DNA of 64,000 nt from CAWDDG01 sp963801065 (GTDB taxonomy: Bacteria > Actinomycetota > Actinomycetes > Jiangellales > Jiangellaceae): positions 404,182 to 468,181 of the forward strand of contig CAWDDG010000007.1 in the NCBI GenBank assembly GCA_963801065.1, read 5' to 3'. Positions 37,496 to 46,319 of this stretch are shown piece after piece (position 1 is the stretch's first letter; each line of letters starts with the position of its first letter). The notes below the pieces were generated by a model. The model saw nothing but the letters and a program-made list of their open reading frames with translations, was not told the DNA's origin and ran no database searches. A program made the translations under genes and the position numbers.

Positions 37496-37860
37496 CGCTT
37501 CGGCTCCCAGAGCGCGACCTCCCCTGCTTCCGGACTCGAGACGATACTGCGCCAGCCCGATGGCCCTTCCCGCGGCTCGAGCAGCACCACCGCCCCGAGT
37601 TCATGTGCGCGCTCGGTCGACCGCTGGATCCGGTCGACCTCGACATAGGGCAGCCATAACGGCCGTGGCGTTCCGCATTCGACGACACCGCCGCCGAGAT
37701 GCGGACCGGTATCGAGCGCCAGGTAGGAACCCGCCGCGGCTCGAACGACCTCGGGGCGCCAATGCAAGAGCTCGGCGTAGAAGGCGCTCGCCCGCACCTG
37801 ATCGAGCGTGTGGAGTTCGAGGTGGACGATCCGTTGAGGCAGTAGCTGGTTCGGGCTCAT
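37492..37860 (-). CDS. VOC family protein next to the sigma factor
   Basis: 122 residues: RIVHLELHTLDQVRASAFYA then ELLHWRPEVV, and the closing EVALWEPKR. A single VOC module. Its TGA overlaps the sigma factor ATG by the ATGA pattern (37492-37495), so the two are translationally coupled, this gene being first. The order VOC then sigma is common in actinobacteria. Confidence 0.8.
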   Translation of the reverse strand: MSPNQLLPQRIVHLELHTLDQVRASAFYAELLHWRPEVVRAAAGSYLALDTGPHLGGGVVECGTPRPLWLPYVEVDRIQRSTERAHELGAVVLLEPREGPSGWRSIVSSPEAGEVALWEPKR

Positions 37861-37882
37861 GACAGTCGCTCCGGCGCAGCCG

Positions 37883-38641
37883 TCACTCGCTCTCGTACTC
37901 GTCGTGCCGGCGGATCCAGAGCTGCCAGTCTTCGCCCTCGGCGCGGCCTTTCGGTGCGTGGTCGAGGATCGGGTAGTAGCCCATGAGGAACTCCAGTCCC
38001 CGCCACGTGGTCGAGTATGTGTGGTAGACGGTGCCGTTGTCTTGTGCGAAGGTGCTGAAGCCGGGGCTCTCGGTCAGATAGCCCGCGACGTCGGTGCCCG
38101 TCGCTTTGGCGTTATGCCCGACGATCGGCGGTAGCCCGCTCCCCGTCATCTGCGCCACCACCTCGCGGCCTTGTTCCTCGGTGTGCGAGAAGCCGAGGTC
38201 GAAGTTGAAGTCGGTGCGCGCGGTCGAGACCCAGGGAAGGCTCCAGCCCATGCGGCGCTTGTAGGGTTGCAGTTTCTGCAGCGGTGCTTGTGAGACGAGC
38301 AGGAACGTCACGTCGCGGGCGTGCAGGTGCGGGAGCACGCCGTCGATCGTGTCGGCGATCGACGAGTTGACCGGACATCCGGCCTCGTAGCTCGGGCCGA
38401 ACATGAAGTGGTAGACGAGCAGCTGGGAGCGCCCGTCGAACAGCTCGCCGAGCGCCTTTTCCCCGTCGTCCGTGTCGAAGCGGTACTCCTTCTCGACCGG
38501 GACCCAGGGCAGCTCGCGTCGCTGCTGGGCCAGTTCGTCGCCGAGTCTCGTGTGCTCCTTCTCCTGGAGGAGGAGCTGCTCGCGTGCGACAAGCCACTCT
38601 TCGCGACTTCCAATCTTGGCGACTGTCGTACTGCTACTCAT
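37883..38641 (-). CDS. DUF899 (thioredoxin-like fold) protein
   Basis: 252 residues from ATG 38641 (GAGAAGGAGA upstream). Typical DUF899 phrases: REEWLVAREQLLLQEKEHTR, ELPWVPVEKEYRFD, VYHFMFGPSYEAGCPVNSSI and VSTARTDFNFDLGFSH. The family has a thioredoxin fold but lacks the CXXC pair, and its function is not known. It is the first gene of the run towards the VOC and sigma genes, with 22 bases between. Confidence 0.9.
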   Translation of the reverse strand: MSSSTTVAKIGSREEWLVAREQLLLQEKEHTRLGDELAQQRRELPWVPVEKEYRFDTDDGEKALGELFDGRSQLLVYHFMFGPSYEAGCPVNSSIADTIDGVLPHLHARDVTFLLVSQAPLQKLQPYKRRMGWSLPWVSTARTDFNFDLGFSHTEEQGREVVAQMTGSGLPPIVGHNAKATGTDVAGYLTESPGFSTFAQDNGTVYHTYSTTWRGLEFLMGYYPILDHAPKGRAEGEDWQLWIRRHDEYESE

Positions 38642-38721
38642 GGCTGGGTCTCCTTCTCGTTTCTTGTTGAGATCCAAGAAGACGGCGCAATCCATCGCTC
38701 GCCGTCGAACAGCGCGTGCGG

Positions 38722-39513
38722 TCATGCGATCGCGGCAGCCTCCGCCGCGATCTCGAACAGCTTCGCCTCATGAGCGGCGTAGAGCTGGTTCATGAGGAAC
38801 CCGGCGAAACTGACCCTGGCGACAGCGAGCTCGGCCAGACGCGCGAGCTGGGGAGCGCCCGCCCCCACGACGTTGACAGGGCCCTCGACGCGCCGGACGA
38901 ACTCACCAATCAGCTCATCGTCCGCGAGCCGTATCGGGAACACGCAATCGGCGCCCGCCCGAAGGTAGAGGCGCGCGCGTCGCACCGCCTCCTCGAACAG
39001 CTCACGGCGATCCCCCTCCAGGCGCAGGACGTCAACTCGCGCGTTCAGGACGATGTCGACGCCGGCCTCGCTCGCCGCCTGACGGACGGCGCGTAGGCGT
39101 TCGGCGTTCTCGCCGGCGTCGACAAGGCCGGCACCGCGGTGATGATCGGTGTCCTCGAGGTTGCAGCCGACGGCACGCGCGTCCATGAGTCGTTCGACCA
39201 AGTCTTTGGGCGAGAGCCGATAGCCGGCCTCGACGTCGGCGGTCACCGGGACCGACACGCTCCGCGTGATCCGCGCGATGACGCCGAACGCCTCGTCCAC
39301 CGGCATCGAATCGTCGTCCTCGTATCCGAGGGTCGCGGCGATCGCGCCACTCGAGGTGGCAACGACAGGGAATCCGGCCTTCACCACCAACCGGGCGCTC
39401 GCCGCGTCCCACGCGTTGGGCAGGACCAACGGCCGTGGACCCGTGTGGAGACGGCGCAACGTATCCGCCTGCTCGGCGAGAGCGACGACGTCTCGTGCTG
39501 CAAGTGTCCTCAT
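38722..39513 (-). CDS. Isocitrate lyase/PEP mutase family protein
   Basis: 263 residues from ATG 39513 with GAGGAGG 6 nt upstream. The TIM-barrel markers are VLPNAWDAASARLVVKAGFP, TSSGAIAATLGYEDDD, PVTADVEAGY (metal Asp and Glu), VGCNLEDTDHH and VLNARVDVL. The family splits or rearranges C-C or C-P bonds of oxo acids; the substrate here is unknown. It overlaps the end of the deazaflavin gene upstream. Confidence 0.9.
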   Translation of the reverse strand: MRTLAARDVVALAEQADTLRRLHTGPRPLVLPNAWDAASARLVVKAGFPVVATSSGAIAATLGYEDDDSMPVDEAFGVIARITRSVSVPVTADVEAGYRLSPKDLVERLMDARAVGCNLEDTDHHRGAGLVDAGENAERLRAVRQAASEAGVDIVLNARVDVLRLEGDRRELFEEAVRRARLYLRAGADCVFPIRLADDELIGEFVRRVEGPVNVVGAGAPQLARLAELAVARVSFAGFLMNQLYAAHEAKLFEIAAEAAAIA

Positions 39514-39963
39514 TGTGTGCCTCCTCGAATCGTCTTTTCGTGTCCGGCAGCGCGTTTTCGCTCGAGCACAACAACCGGGATCTCTCGATCCGTCATCGCC
39601 TGGCACATCGCCCAGTCGGGGTGTTGTCCAGCACCGAGCACCCACGGGCGCTGCCGCTCGGGGCCCGCCGCGGTCCGAGCATGCGCGTGGAAGACGTTGC
39701 GCCCGACTTGCACGTCGACCTGCTCTGGCGAGGTTTCGGTACCAGCCTGGATGAGCGCGCGCCCCGCCATTCGAGGCGAGGACGAGGAAGTCGTCCCCAA
39801 CCCGGTCATAGGCGACCGGTGTGGTGCGCGGCCCACCGGAGCTCCCACCCTTGGTGGTGAGTAGGAGATCTGTCGCTCCGTCCCAGATGTGCCCGACTTC
39901 GCCATTGGTCTCCCGGTAGCGCCGGACGTGCTCCGCGCCCAACATGCTGCCCGCCTCGGTCAT
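39510..39963 (-). CDS. F420-dependent (DDN-type) nitroreductase family protein, frameshifted
   Basis: From ATG 39963 or the ATG 18 bases inside it: REDVRRYRE-like HVRRYRETNGEVGHIWDGAT, TTKGGSSGGPRTTPVAYDRV and FLVLASNGGA are the deazaflavin-binding start of the DDN family. After breaks near 39720-39790 the end continues DVQVGRNVFHAHARTA and HPDWAMCQAMTDREIPVVVL. About 150 residues. F420H2 use is known for the family. It overlaps the PEP mutase start by four bases. Confidence 0.75.
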
Positions 39964-40123
39964 TCGATTCGTCCTTACACGGGTACAGATCCCGGCGCGA
40001 GGCGGAATCCATCGCAGCCCACGACGATCGGCTCCCTGCGGGCCTCGGCTTCGATTCCCGAGCGTCCGATGCGCGGGGTAGGGGCATCAACCGCGCGCGG
40101 ACGCCCGGGCAGTGCCGCTTCGC

Positions 40124-40390
40124 TCAGTCGCCCGCGGGCGCTGGGAAGGCTCGAGTTCGACCTGCTCCTGGGGGACGCCGCGGCGGGCGGCCGAGCAGCA
40201 GAGGCGCCAGCGCGAGGCCGATCCCGGCCAGGACGACGCAAGCCCAGAAGGCGGACTGGAAGCCTTCGTTCAGGAGGACGAGCGGGTTCGCCCCGTCGTT
40301 GGCCGCCAGGCAGTTCACGGAGCTGTTGACGGCAACCGTCGTGACGATGGCGACACCGAGCGCGGCGCCGATCTCGGCCGAAACCGGGCA
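40124..40390 (-). pseudogene. C-terminal fragment of an MFS (DHA2) efflux transporter
   Basis: EIGAALGVAIVTTVAVNSSV then LNEGFQSAFWACVVLAGIGL and ALAPLLLGRPPRR make the last two membrane helices of a 14-helix DHA2-type drug exporter. Nothing of the first 12 helices is present upstream; other sequence begins at about 40390. Confidence 0.7.
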
Positions 40391-40484
40391 CACCCGGCTG
40401 ACCCTGATCACCGGCGTCCAACAGCCGCCCTCGATCGCGTGCATCGTCGGCGGCGTCGATGCGGGCGCCGTGGCCGCTCGCCAC

Positions 40485-40665
40485 ATGGCCGGACGTGCCC
40501 ACCAGATTCGCGCTGTGCACGGAGGACCGCTTCTTCCTCCGCGGTTCATGCAGGGAGTGGCCGAGCGCTGCACATCGCCCCGGACGAGATCGCCGCCGGT
40601 CACTGCGCCGCGATCAGCCGGCCGGAGGAGCTGGCGGACATACTGGCCGGCTACGCAGCCAGGCC
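40485..40665 (+). pseudogene. C-terminal fragment of an alpha/beta hydrolase, frameshifted
   Basis: Three frames give WPDVPTRFALCTEDRFFLRG, FMQGVAER and HIAPDEIAAGHCAAISRPEE then LADILAGYAA. This is the Asp-to-His end (catalytic His in AGHC) of small alpha/beta hydrolases of the type ..VPTRFLLCTEDRFFP..GGHCVALSRP... The core is missing. Confidence 0.6.
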
Positions 40666-41115
40666 CTATCAGCTGGCTCCAGCAACGAACTGGTGATCGC
40701 CAACTACGCCGAGCACGGCGCTATCGACGACCCGGAGCGCTTGCCCTGCTTCTCGAGATCGGTGTCACCGAACTCGACCAGCCTCGCGCAAGGTCGCTGA
40801 CCGCCGAGCAGGCGTACCTCGCCGAGAGCGCAGAGATCCTCCGGTTGATCTGGGCGGAGAGGGGCGAGTCTCCAACCAGCCGCCCCTGATCACAGCCTCG
40901 ATCAACCTTTCCCGCTTGGCCGCCGCCAAGTGCGCGCGGTACCCCGGCGCATGGTCAACACCCTTCGCCGGGCTCACGCTCGGCTTGATCGACTTACCGG
41001 ATCTAGCCGCGAGCCGAGCCGGGTGGAGCGAGCTCGGATGCCTGCCTCGGCGGGCGTAGTGTCGAAGCCGCGCGTGGGGCCGCGGCCCGACTCGAGCACC
41101 GTGGAGGTGTGGAGG
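40666..41115. other. No gene recognised
   Basis: About 450 bases. A plus frame ends LTAEQAYLAESAEILRLIWA near 40890 and looks coding but is unknown. A G-rich ribosome site for the VOC gene is at 41101-41115. Confidence 0.3.
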
Positions 41116-41535
41116 ATGGCGGATATGGACTTCCCTGCCCCCACCGAGGGCTTCGTTCTCACCCACTTTCTCGTGGTCGCCGATCAGGATCGCTCGCGGC
41201 GATGGTATGAGCAGGTCCTCGGCGCCACGACGGTACTCGAGCGCGACCCGGTGATCATGAAGATCGCCAACTCGTGGATCATCCTCAATGTCGGCGGTGG
41301 CCCGACCGAGGACAAGCCCGACGTGATGCTGGAGACCCCGCCCGACCCGCGGCGGACCAGCGCATTCCTCAACATCCGCGTCGCGGACATCGCATCCGTT
41401 TATCAGCAGTGGCGGGCAGCGGGCGCGGAGTTCCTCACCGAACCGCAGGATCGAGGCGCCGAGATCCGCTGTTACATGCGAGACCCCGACGGCCACCTCA
41501 TCGAGGTCGGCCAATCGACCAGCGTCCGCGCCTAA
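41116..41535 (+). CDS. VOC family (glyoxalase-like) protein
   Basis: 139 residues: THFLVVADQDRSRRWYEQVL, WIILNVGGGPTEDKPDVMLE and YMRDPDGHLIEVGQST give one VOC module with the usual metal Glu at the end. GGAGG lies directly before ATG 41116, so ATG 41125, nine bases on, may be the true start. The substrate is unknown. The frame is intact. Confidence 0.85.
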   Translation: MADMDFPAPTEGFVLTHFLVVADQDRSRRWYEQVLGATTVLERDPVIMKIANSWIILNVGGGPTEDKPDVMLETPPDPRRTSAFLNIRVADIASVYQQWRAAGAEFLTEPQDRGAEIRCYMRDPDGHLIEVGQSTSVRA

Positions 41536-41923
41536 CCAATCCTGAGGCGCGGGCCAGGGTGTACGCGGTTGTAGCTGCGCACTCAATTGCCGTTTTGGGA
41601 CAGACGGCGCGGGGCATCCGCGGGCTGGTCGGGACGAGAGTGCGTGCATGGTCGCGCGGGTGCGGCGAGGATGGACCAGAACGTGTCGTTGACCCTGTTC
41701 GACGCATGGAGGGTCCGGCGCCGAGGCGCTTGCTCAGGAGCTACGCCGCTTGCCTTGGCGGGCGCAGCGCGAACAGAATAGAGCCTCGTCCACCCTTGTC
41801 GTCCGCGGATCACTCTGGCGCCGGTCTGCCGTCGAAGTTCGTCGACCTCGAATGTGGAACGCGAAACGGCGCCTGGGCGATCGACGCGCAGTTGCCGACA
41901 TGGAGCATTAGCGTGGGTGCGAC
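41536..41923. other. Intergenic, nothing recognised
   Basis: About 390 bases between the VOC and thioredoxin-like genes. No family, RNA or repeat was seen. Confidence 0.35.
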
Positions 41924-42934
41924 ATGAGATGGTTTGGCGCTCGGCGTCATCCGGCGGCGACGCCGTTGCCCTCCGAAGGCCGCCTGCCCGGTTTCGACGG
42001 CGCGACCGGCTGGCTCAACTCGCCGCCGCTCACTGCGGAGGAGCTGGGCGGCAAGGTCGTGCTCGTCGACTTCTGGACGTACACCTGCATCAACTGGCTC
42101 CGAACGCTCGCATATGTCCGCGCGTGGGGCGAGAAGTACCGCGACCGGGGATTGATCGTCGTCGGCGTTCACACGCCCGAGTTCCCGTTCGAGCGCGAAG
42201 TCGAGAACGTCCGCGAAGCCGCGAGCGCACTGCGTGTCGAGTACCCGATCGCGCTCGACAGCGACTACGGGGTGTGGCGGGCGTTCGGCAACCGGTACTG
42301 GCCCGCCGTCTACATCGCCGACGCGGAGGGCCGGATCCGGCAGCATCACTTCGGCGAGGGCGCCTACGACGAGTGCGAGTGGGCGATTCAGATGTTGCTG
42401 CGCGAGGCGGGCGTCGAAGGCATCGGCGACGATCTCGTCTCGGTCGATCCCGACGGTTTCGAGGCGCAGGCCGACTGGACGAACCTGGGCTCGCCGGAGA
42501 CGTACCTCGGCTTCGAGCAAGGCCGGAACTTTGCATCGCCGGGCGGTGTCGCGCTCGACGAGCCGCACCGCTACTCCGCCCCGGAGTCGCTCGGGCTCAA
42601 CCAGTGGGCGCTCTCCGGTGACTGGACGATCGAGAGTGGGGCGAGCGTGCTCACCGGTACCGAGGGCGGGATCACGTTTCGCTTCCACGCTCGCGACGCC
42701 CACCTCGTCCTGCGGGCGCGCGAGCCGGGCGCGCGGGTGCCGTTCCGCGTTCTCGTCGACGGAGAGCCGCCCGGCGACGCGCACGGCCTCGACATCGACG
42801 AGCAAGGCCACGGAACCGTGATCCAACCGCGGCTCTATCAGCTCGTCCGCCAGCATGATCGCATCGCCGATCGCACGCTCGAGATCGACTTCCGCGCTCC
42901 CGGCCTGGAGGCCTACGTCTTCACCTTCGGCTAG
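41924..42934 (+). CDS. DipZ-like thioredoxin-fold protein lacking the second active-site Cys
   Basis: 336 residues. The TlpA/DipZ-like domain has VVLVDFWTYTCINWLRTLAY near residue 46-66, GVHTPEFPFEREVENVREAA and WPAVYIADAEGRIRQHHFGE (cis-Pro). After residue 180 follows the DipZ C-terminal beta domain (WALSGDWTIESGASVL, FHARDAHLVLRA). The normal CxxC is CINC in DipZ proteins; here it reads CINW, leaving a single Cys. No membrane part or signal peptide is present, so it would be cytoplasmic as read. A thiol role other than classic disulfide exchange is likely. Confidence 0.8.
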   Translation: MRWFGARRHPAATPLPSEGRLPGFDGATGWLNSPPLTAEELGGKVVLVDFWTYTCINWLRTLAYVRAWGEKYRDRGLIVVGVHTPEFPFEREVENVREAASALRVEYPIALDSDYGVWRAFGNRYWPAVYIADAEGRIRQHHFGEGAYDECEWAIQMLLREAGVEGIGDDLVSVDPDGFEAQADWTNLGSPETYLGFEQGRNFASPGGVALDEPHRYSAPESLGLNQWALSGDWTIESGASVLTGTEGGITFRFHARDAHLVLRAREPGARVPFRVLVDGEPPGDAHGLDIDEQGHGTVIQPRLYQLVRQHDRIADRTLEIDFRAPGLEAYVFTFG

Positions 42935-42979
42935 CTCGATGTCCTGCCCACAGAGGTCGTGCACGCGGCTGATTGGGGG

Positions 42980-43230
42980 CTGGCAACCGCAGGATCACGC
43001 TGCACTTCACCCCGACCTCTGGATCGTGGCTGAACCTGGTCTTCTTCGGGATCATCACCCGCCAAGCGATCTGCTGCGGCACCTTCACCTCGGTCACCGA
43101 CCTGATCGCCGCGATCCAGACCTACATCGACGGCTGGAACGAACGCGCCCACCCCTTCAACTGGACCAAGGCCGCCGATCAGATCCTGGCCAAGGCCACA
43201 CCCCGTAAGACTCAAAACACGCGACACTAG
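42980..43230 (+). pseudogene. IS630-type transposase C-terminal fragment
   Basis: ITLHFTPTSGSWLNLV then FFGIITRQAICCGTFTSVTD and LIAAIQTYIDGWNERAHPF are the end of an IS630 DDE domain. Intact relatives read WLN(x)VE(x)FFGI; here the catalytic Glu and its neighbour are deleted, and the N-terminal two thirds are absent. It is a dead remnant lying between the DipZ-like and DUF5996 genes. Confidence 0.75.
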
Positions 43231-43240
43231 TCAGCTCTGA

Positions 43241-44203
43241 CTAACTGGCGACCGCGCGGCCGAATTGTCCGGCGGCCGTTGCCTGAAGTTCGCGCAGCTC
43301 ATCAGGTGAGGGGCATGCGCTCGAGGTGAATGCGGTCGTGTCCCAGCCGGCGACGCGCGCGCCTGCCTCGTAGGCACTCTCGCAGAAGGCGAGCAGCATC
43401 CGACGGGGATCGTCAGAAGTCCGCACCTCGTCGTAGGGGAGGATTGCGAGTGATGACGCTGTGCCCGTAGGCATCCACGAGCCGACGGCAAGCGGTTGCT
43501 CGCGCAAACCCTCGGGCTCTGGCGCGGTGTAGGAGTAGTAGGCGGCGTCCGGGACGTTGTCGTCCCCGGGCCAGAAGCCGAAGGAAATGACCTCGTGCGA
43601 GTACGCCTCCCGGGTGACGGGATCGGCGCTCGAATTTCTACTCGGCCGCCCAGAGAAGCGGGTGACGGCGAGGTCGAACCCGTGCCAGAAGAAGTGCACC
43701 GGGCTCGTCTTGCCATTGAACCAGCCGCTGAATTCCTCGAGGACGGAGTCCGACCAGTCGAGGATGCGAGCGAAGCGGGCGACGGCCTCGTGATCCCACG
43801 AACCATGCTCCGTGTCCTCGCGGAACGGTGTCTTCATGGGGAGGCCGAACGGCTTCTCCTGAATCGCGACGTCGACGCCGAGGTTGCGAAGCGCGTCGTG
43901 CAGGCAGGCGTCGAAGCCGGCGACCGGCAAGCCGCCTGCGAGCGAGAAGGATTCGATCCGACCGTCCCCAGTCTGCACGACGAGAGCGTCGTCGATGAAG
44001 TCGAGCGCGATCTCGAACTCGGTTTCCCCGTGGTGGAGGCGACGCGTCGTCAGGCCGCGGACGTCGACGTAGAGCGGCACGTTCCACCAGTGGTTGCGCG
44101 GCGTGGTCGTCGCGAGCCGAACCTTCCCGAGAATCTGGCAGTAGAGGTGGAGCGTGTCCTTCGTCGGCCGCCAGTCTGCGAGGTGGAGCTCGGGGAGGGT
44201 CAT
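43241..44203 (-). CDS. DUF5996 family protein
   Basis: 320 residues from ATG 44203, which lies within the stop of the zinc-finger gene (ATGA). It has the phrases WRPTKDTLHLYCQILGKVRL, NHWWNVPLYVDVRGLTTRRL, FFWHGFDLAVTRFSGRP and EVISFGFWPGDDN, which mark the DUF5996 family. The function is unknown. It is the last gene of the run LUD, DsbA-like, UBP zinc finger, DUF5996. Confidence 0.85.
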   Translation of the reverse strand: MTLPELHLADWRPTKDTLHLYCQILGKVRLATTTPRNHWWNVPLYVDVRGLTTRRLHHGETEFEIALDFIDDALVVQTGDGRIESFSLAGGLPVAGFDACLHDALRNLGVDVAIQEKPFGLPMKTPFREDTEHGSWDHEAVARFARILDWSDSVLEEFSGWFNGKTSPVHFFWHGFDLAVTRFSGRPSRNSSADPVTREAYSHEVISFGFWPGDDNVPDAAYYSYTAPEPEGLREQPLAVGSWMPTGTASSLAILPYDEVRTSDDPRRMLLAFCESAYEAGARVAGWDTTAFTSSACPSPDELRELQATAAGQFGRAVAS

Positions 44204-44478
44204 GGCGGCTCCAACACGAAGGCGACTTCGTCGACGTAGCACCAGCTCCAGTCCTCGCCGGGCTCAGCGGAGCGGATGATGGGATGGCCGGACGCGCTGG
44301 CGTGACGGGTAGCGTGGCGATTCGGCGAGGAGTCGCAGCAGCCGATCTTCCCGCACGTCATGCACATGCGCAGGTGAACCCAGCTGTCGCCGAGCGCCAA
44401 GCAATCCTCGCAGCCCGCGATCTCGTCGGGAAGCGATGTCACCTCGATGCTGTCGAGATGCGTGCAGGCGGCGCTCAT
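44200..44478 (-). CDS. UBP-type zinc-finger protein
   Basis: 92 residues: CTHLDSIEV, GCEDCLALGDSWVHLRMCMT, CGKIGCCDSSPNRHATRHAS and HPIIRSAEPGEDWSWCYVDE. The Cys/His spacing is that of ZnF-UBP domains, which in eukaryotes bind the ubiquitin C-terminus; in actinobacteria the role is unknown. It overlaps both neighbours by four bases (ATGA), so translation is coupled. A C-terminal fragment of a second copy is at 51545-51725. Confidence 0.9.
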   Translation of the reverse strand: MSAACTHLDSIEVTSLPDEIAGCEDCLALGDSWVHLRMCMTCGKIGCCDSSPNRHATRHASASGHPIIRSAEPGEDWSWCYVDEVAFVLEPP

Positions 44479-45005
44479 CGGGCCAATGCTTCCAGCAGGG
44501 TCGCCGCGTCGTAGCCGCCGCGGTGCACGACGCCGTCGATGAACAGCGTCGGTGTGCCGCGCACCTCGCCGGATGCCAGTCCGCTCTCGACGTCCCGCTG
44601 GATCCGCCGCGCGACGCCCGCGTCGGCCCTGTCTTGGGCGAACTGCTGGACGTCGAGGTCGAGCTCGGCGGCATAGCGCCGCAGGTCGTCGTCTTCGAGC
44701 GCTCTCTGGCGATGAAAGAGCAGTTTGTGCATCTCCCAGAAGCGGTCTTGGAGCGCGGCTGCCTCGGCGGCGGCCGCCGCCGCCAGCGCGTGTGGGTGGA
44801 TGTCTGTCAGCGGGAAGTGCCGGAAGGCAAAGCGAACGCCACCGTTGAGTTGGCGCTCGACCCGTTCGACCGCGCGAAACGCCTGCCGCGAGTAGGGGCA
44901 TTCGTAGTCGCCGTACTCGACGAGGACACGAGCGGCCAAGGGGCCGCGCACGTGATCGACCTCCTCCTCGAGCGGCTCCATCGTTGGCTGGCGTCTCTCC
45001 GGCAT
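44475..45005 (-). CDS. DsbA-family thioredoxin-fold protein
   Basis: 176 residues from ATG 45005 (GGAG 6 nt upstream). VLVEYGDYECPYSRQAFRAV has the active site CPYS, a single-Cys variant of CPxC. It continues FAFRHFPLTDIHPHALAAAA (helical insertion), and ends with the cis-Pro loop RGTPTLFIDGVVHRGGYDAA. No signal peptide, so it is cytoplasmic, like other actinobacterial members next to NhaA or LUD genes. It may act as a thiol reductase or isomerase. Confidence 0.85.
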   Translation of the reverse strand: MPERRQPTMEPLEEEVDHVRGPLAARVLVEYGDYECPYSRQAFRAVERVERQLNGGVRFAFRHFPLTDIHPHALAAAAAAEAAALQDRFWEMHKLLFHRQRALEDDDLRRYAAELDLDVQQFAQDRADAGVARRIQRDVESGLASGEVRGTPTLFIDGVVHRGGYDAATLLEALAR

Positions 45006-45017
45006 CGCTTCTCCGCC

Positions 45018-45644
45018 TCAGAACCCGACCTGCTGCCGGATGAGGACGACGTGGATGCGGCCGGGGTCTTCCTGGTGGATTTCGAGGATCTTGCCGACGC
45101 GGCTGTTCTGCCCGTAGGCGGCATACGCGCGAGCGTCCTCGAGCTTCAGGCTGTGCTGGTAGATCCGCTCATGTGCCGCTTCCAGGGTGGGGACGAGTTT
45201 CTGCGCGCCCACGACGAAGATGACGTTGGCGGCGCCCCAGGCGTAGGAGGCGAGTTGGCTGCCGGAGGCCGAGGCGATGACGAGGGTTCCGTCGCGGGTG
45301 ACCGCATGGACGCTGCCGAGGGCGTAATCGGGCTGGCCGCCGATCGCCTTCATCTCCTGCACTTGGGTCGCGAAGTCGAGCGCGAACATCTTGTTGCGCG
45401 CCGACTCGTACGGTCCGCCGTCGTTGATCGCGTCCGCGATACCGGTCTCCTGCAGCGTCACCGAGGTGTTGGTCATCACCGAGGAGCCTTCGGGGATGCG
45501 GGCGAGGACGGCCTCGCGCGCGGCGTCGAGGCCATCGACGACGTCGACGCTGAATCCGTGCTCTTCGAGCGCAACGACGGTCGTCGCGAGCGTCTGCTCA
45601 TCAGGCAGCGCGGTGAAGCGGTCGAGTGCATGGGTCGTACTCAC
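45018..45644 (-). CDS. LUD-domain protein (LutC-like)
   Basis: 208 residues, single LUD domain: PEGSSVMTNTSVTLQETGIA, DYALGSVHAVTRDGTLVIAS, ASGSQLASYAWGAANVIFVV and GKILEIHQEDPGRIHVVLIR. The family includes LutB/LutC of lactate oxidation, but single-domain members of this kind are not tied to lactate genes and no lutA/lutB is here. The GTG start at 45644 overlaps the stop of a small upstream frame (GTGA). Confidence 0.9.
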   Translation of the reverse strand: MSTTHALDRFTALPDEQTLATTVVALEEHGFSVDVVDGLDAAREAVLARIPEGSSVMTNTSVTLQETGIADAINDGGPYESARNKMFALDFATQVQEMKAIGGQPDYALGSVHAVTRDGTLVIASASGSQLASYAWGAANVIFVVGAQKLVPTLEAAHERIYQHSLKLEDARAYAAYGQNSRVGKILEIHQEDPGRIHVVLIRQQVGF

Positions 45645-45870
45645 TGTTGATCCTCCTCAGTGGGAAGGTCGCCGTCGGCGACCTTGGAGGGCTGGACGTC
45701 GGGCAGCCGCCGAGCCGTGGCCGCGATACTTCGCTCCTCGTGCTCGAGGTGCGCGAGCACGTGTCCTGCGAGCGACTCGAGCGCGTCGGCGCCGCCGGCG
45801 CGGCGGGCGTCGAGGCCGTCGTCGTTGTAGTCCAGACTCTCTTTCAGCGATGGCGGTGGAGCTTCGATGG
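45641..45870 (-). CDS. Small helical protein, possibly hemerythrin-like, uncertain start
   Basis: An open frame reads SLKESLDYNDDGLDARRAGG, ADALESLAGHVLAHLEHEER and SIAATARRLPDVQPSKVADG before TGA at 45641, overlapping the LUD start. AAGGAG lies upstream, but the codon at the right distance is ATC, not ATG or GTG, so the start is either lost or rare. The HxxxHLEHEE pattern is like the end of hemerythrin domains. Confidence 0.45.
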
Positions 45871-45947
45871 TCGTGATCTCCTTGAAACTAGTAAGAACGT
45901 AGCGACTAAGATGAATGGAGTAACGACGATGGTGCTAGTGGTATTCC

Positions 45948-46307
45948 GTGGAAGCTGCGCCTGAACGCCAGCCGCCCGTCGACGCCGAAGCCTGCGTTCG
46001 CGCCGACGCCGCGCTGGTGCGCGCGTTCGACCTCCTCGGCAGGCGCTGGACCGGGGTCCTGCTGGGCACCCTGAGCGGCGGCCCAGCAGGCTTCCGTGCC
46101 ATCTCGCGCGCAGTCGACGGCATCAGCGACTCGGTGCTCTCCAACCGACTCACCGAGCTCTGCAACGTCGGGCTCGCCACCCGCACGGTCGACGACGGAC
46201 CACCCATCTCCGTCGCCTACGAGCTCACCGACGCAGGCCGGGCGCTGCTACCCGCGCTCGAACAGATCACCCGCTGGGCCGAGGAACACCTCCCCGCCAC
46301 CGAGTAG
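45948..46307 (+). CDS. HxlR-family transcriptional regulator
   Basis: 119 residues from GTG 45948. Winged helix of the HxlR group: RAFDLLGRRWTGVLLGTLSG, GFRAISRAVDGISDSVLSNR, LTELCNVGLATRTV and VAYELTDAGRALLPALEQIT. It is divergent from the LUD run and probably controls it; the AT-richer gap 45880-45947 has repeated AGTAAG/ACTAAG words that could be its operator. HxlR proteins often sense redox or electrophile stress. Confidence 0.9.
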   Translation: MEAAPERQPPVDAEACVRADAALVRAFDLLGRRWTGVLLGTLSGGPAGFRAISRAVDGISDSVLSNRLTELCNVGLATRTVDDGPPISVAYELTDAGRALLPALEQITRWAEEHLPATE

Positions 46308-46319
46308 CACGCCCGAGAG

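Noticed and set aside
40930..41115. Upstream extension of the VOC protein to 40930
   Set aside because: The added residues are Arg/Pro-rich and unlike the family; GGAGG at 41111-41115 points to a start at 41116 or 41125.
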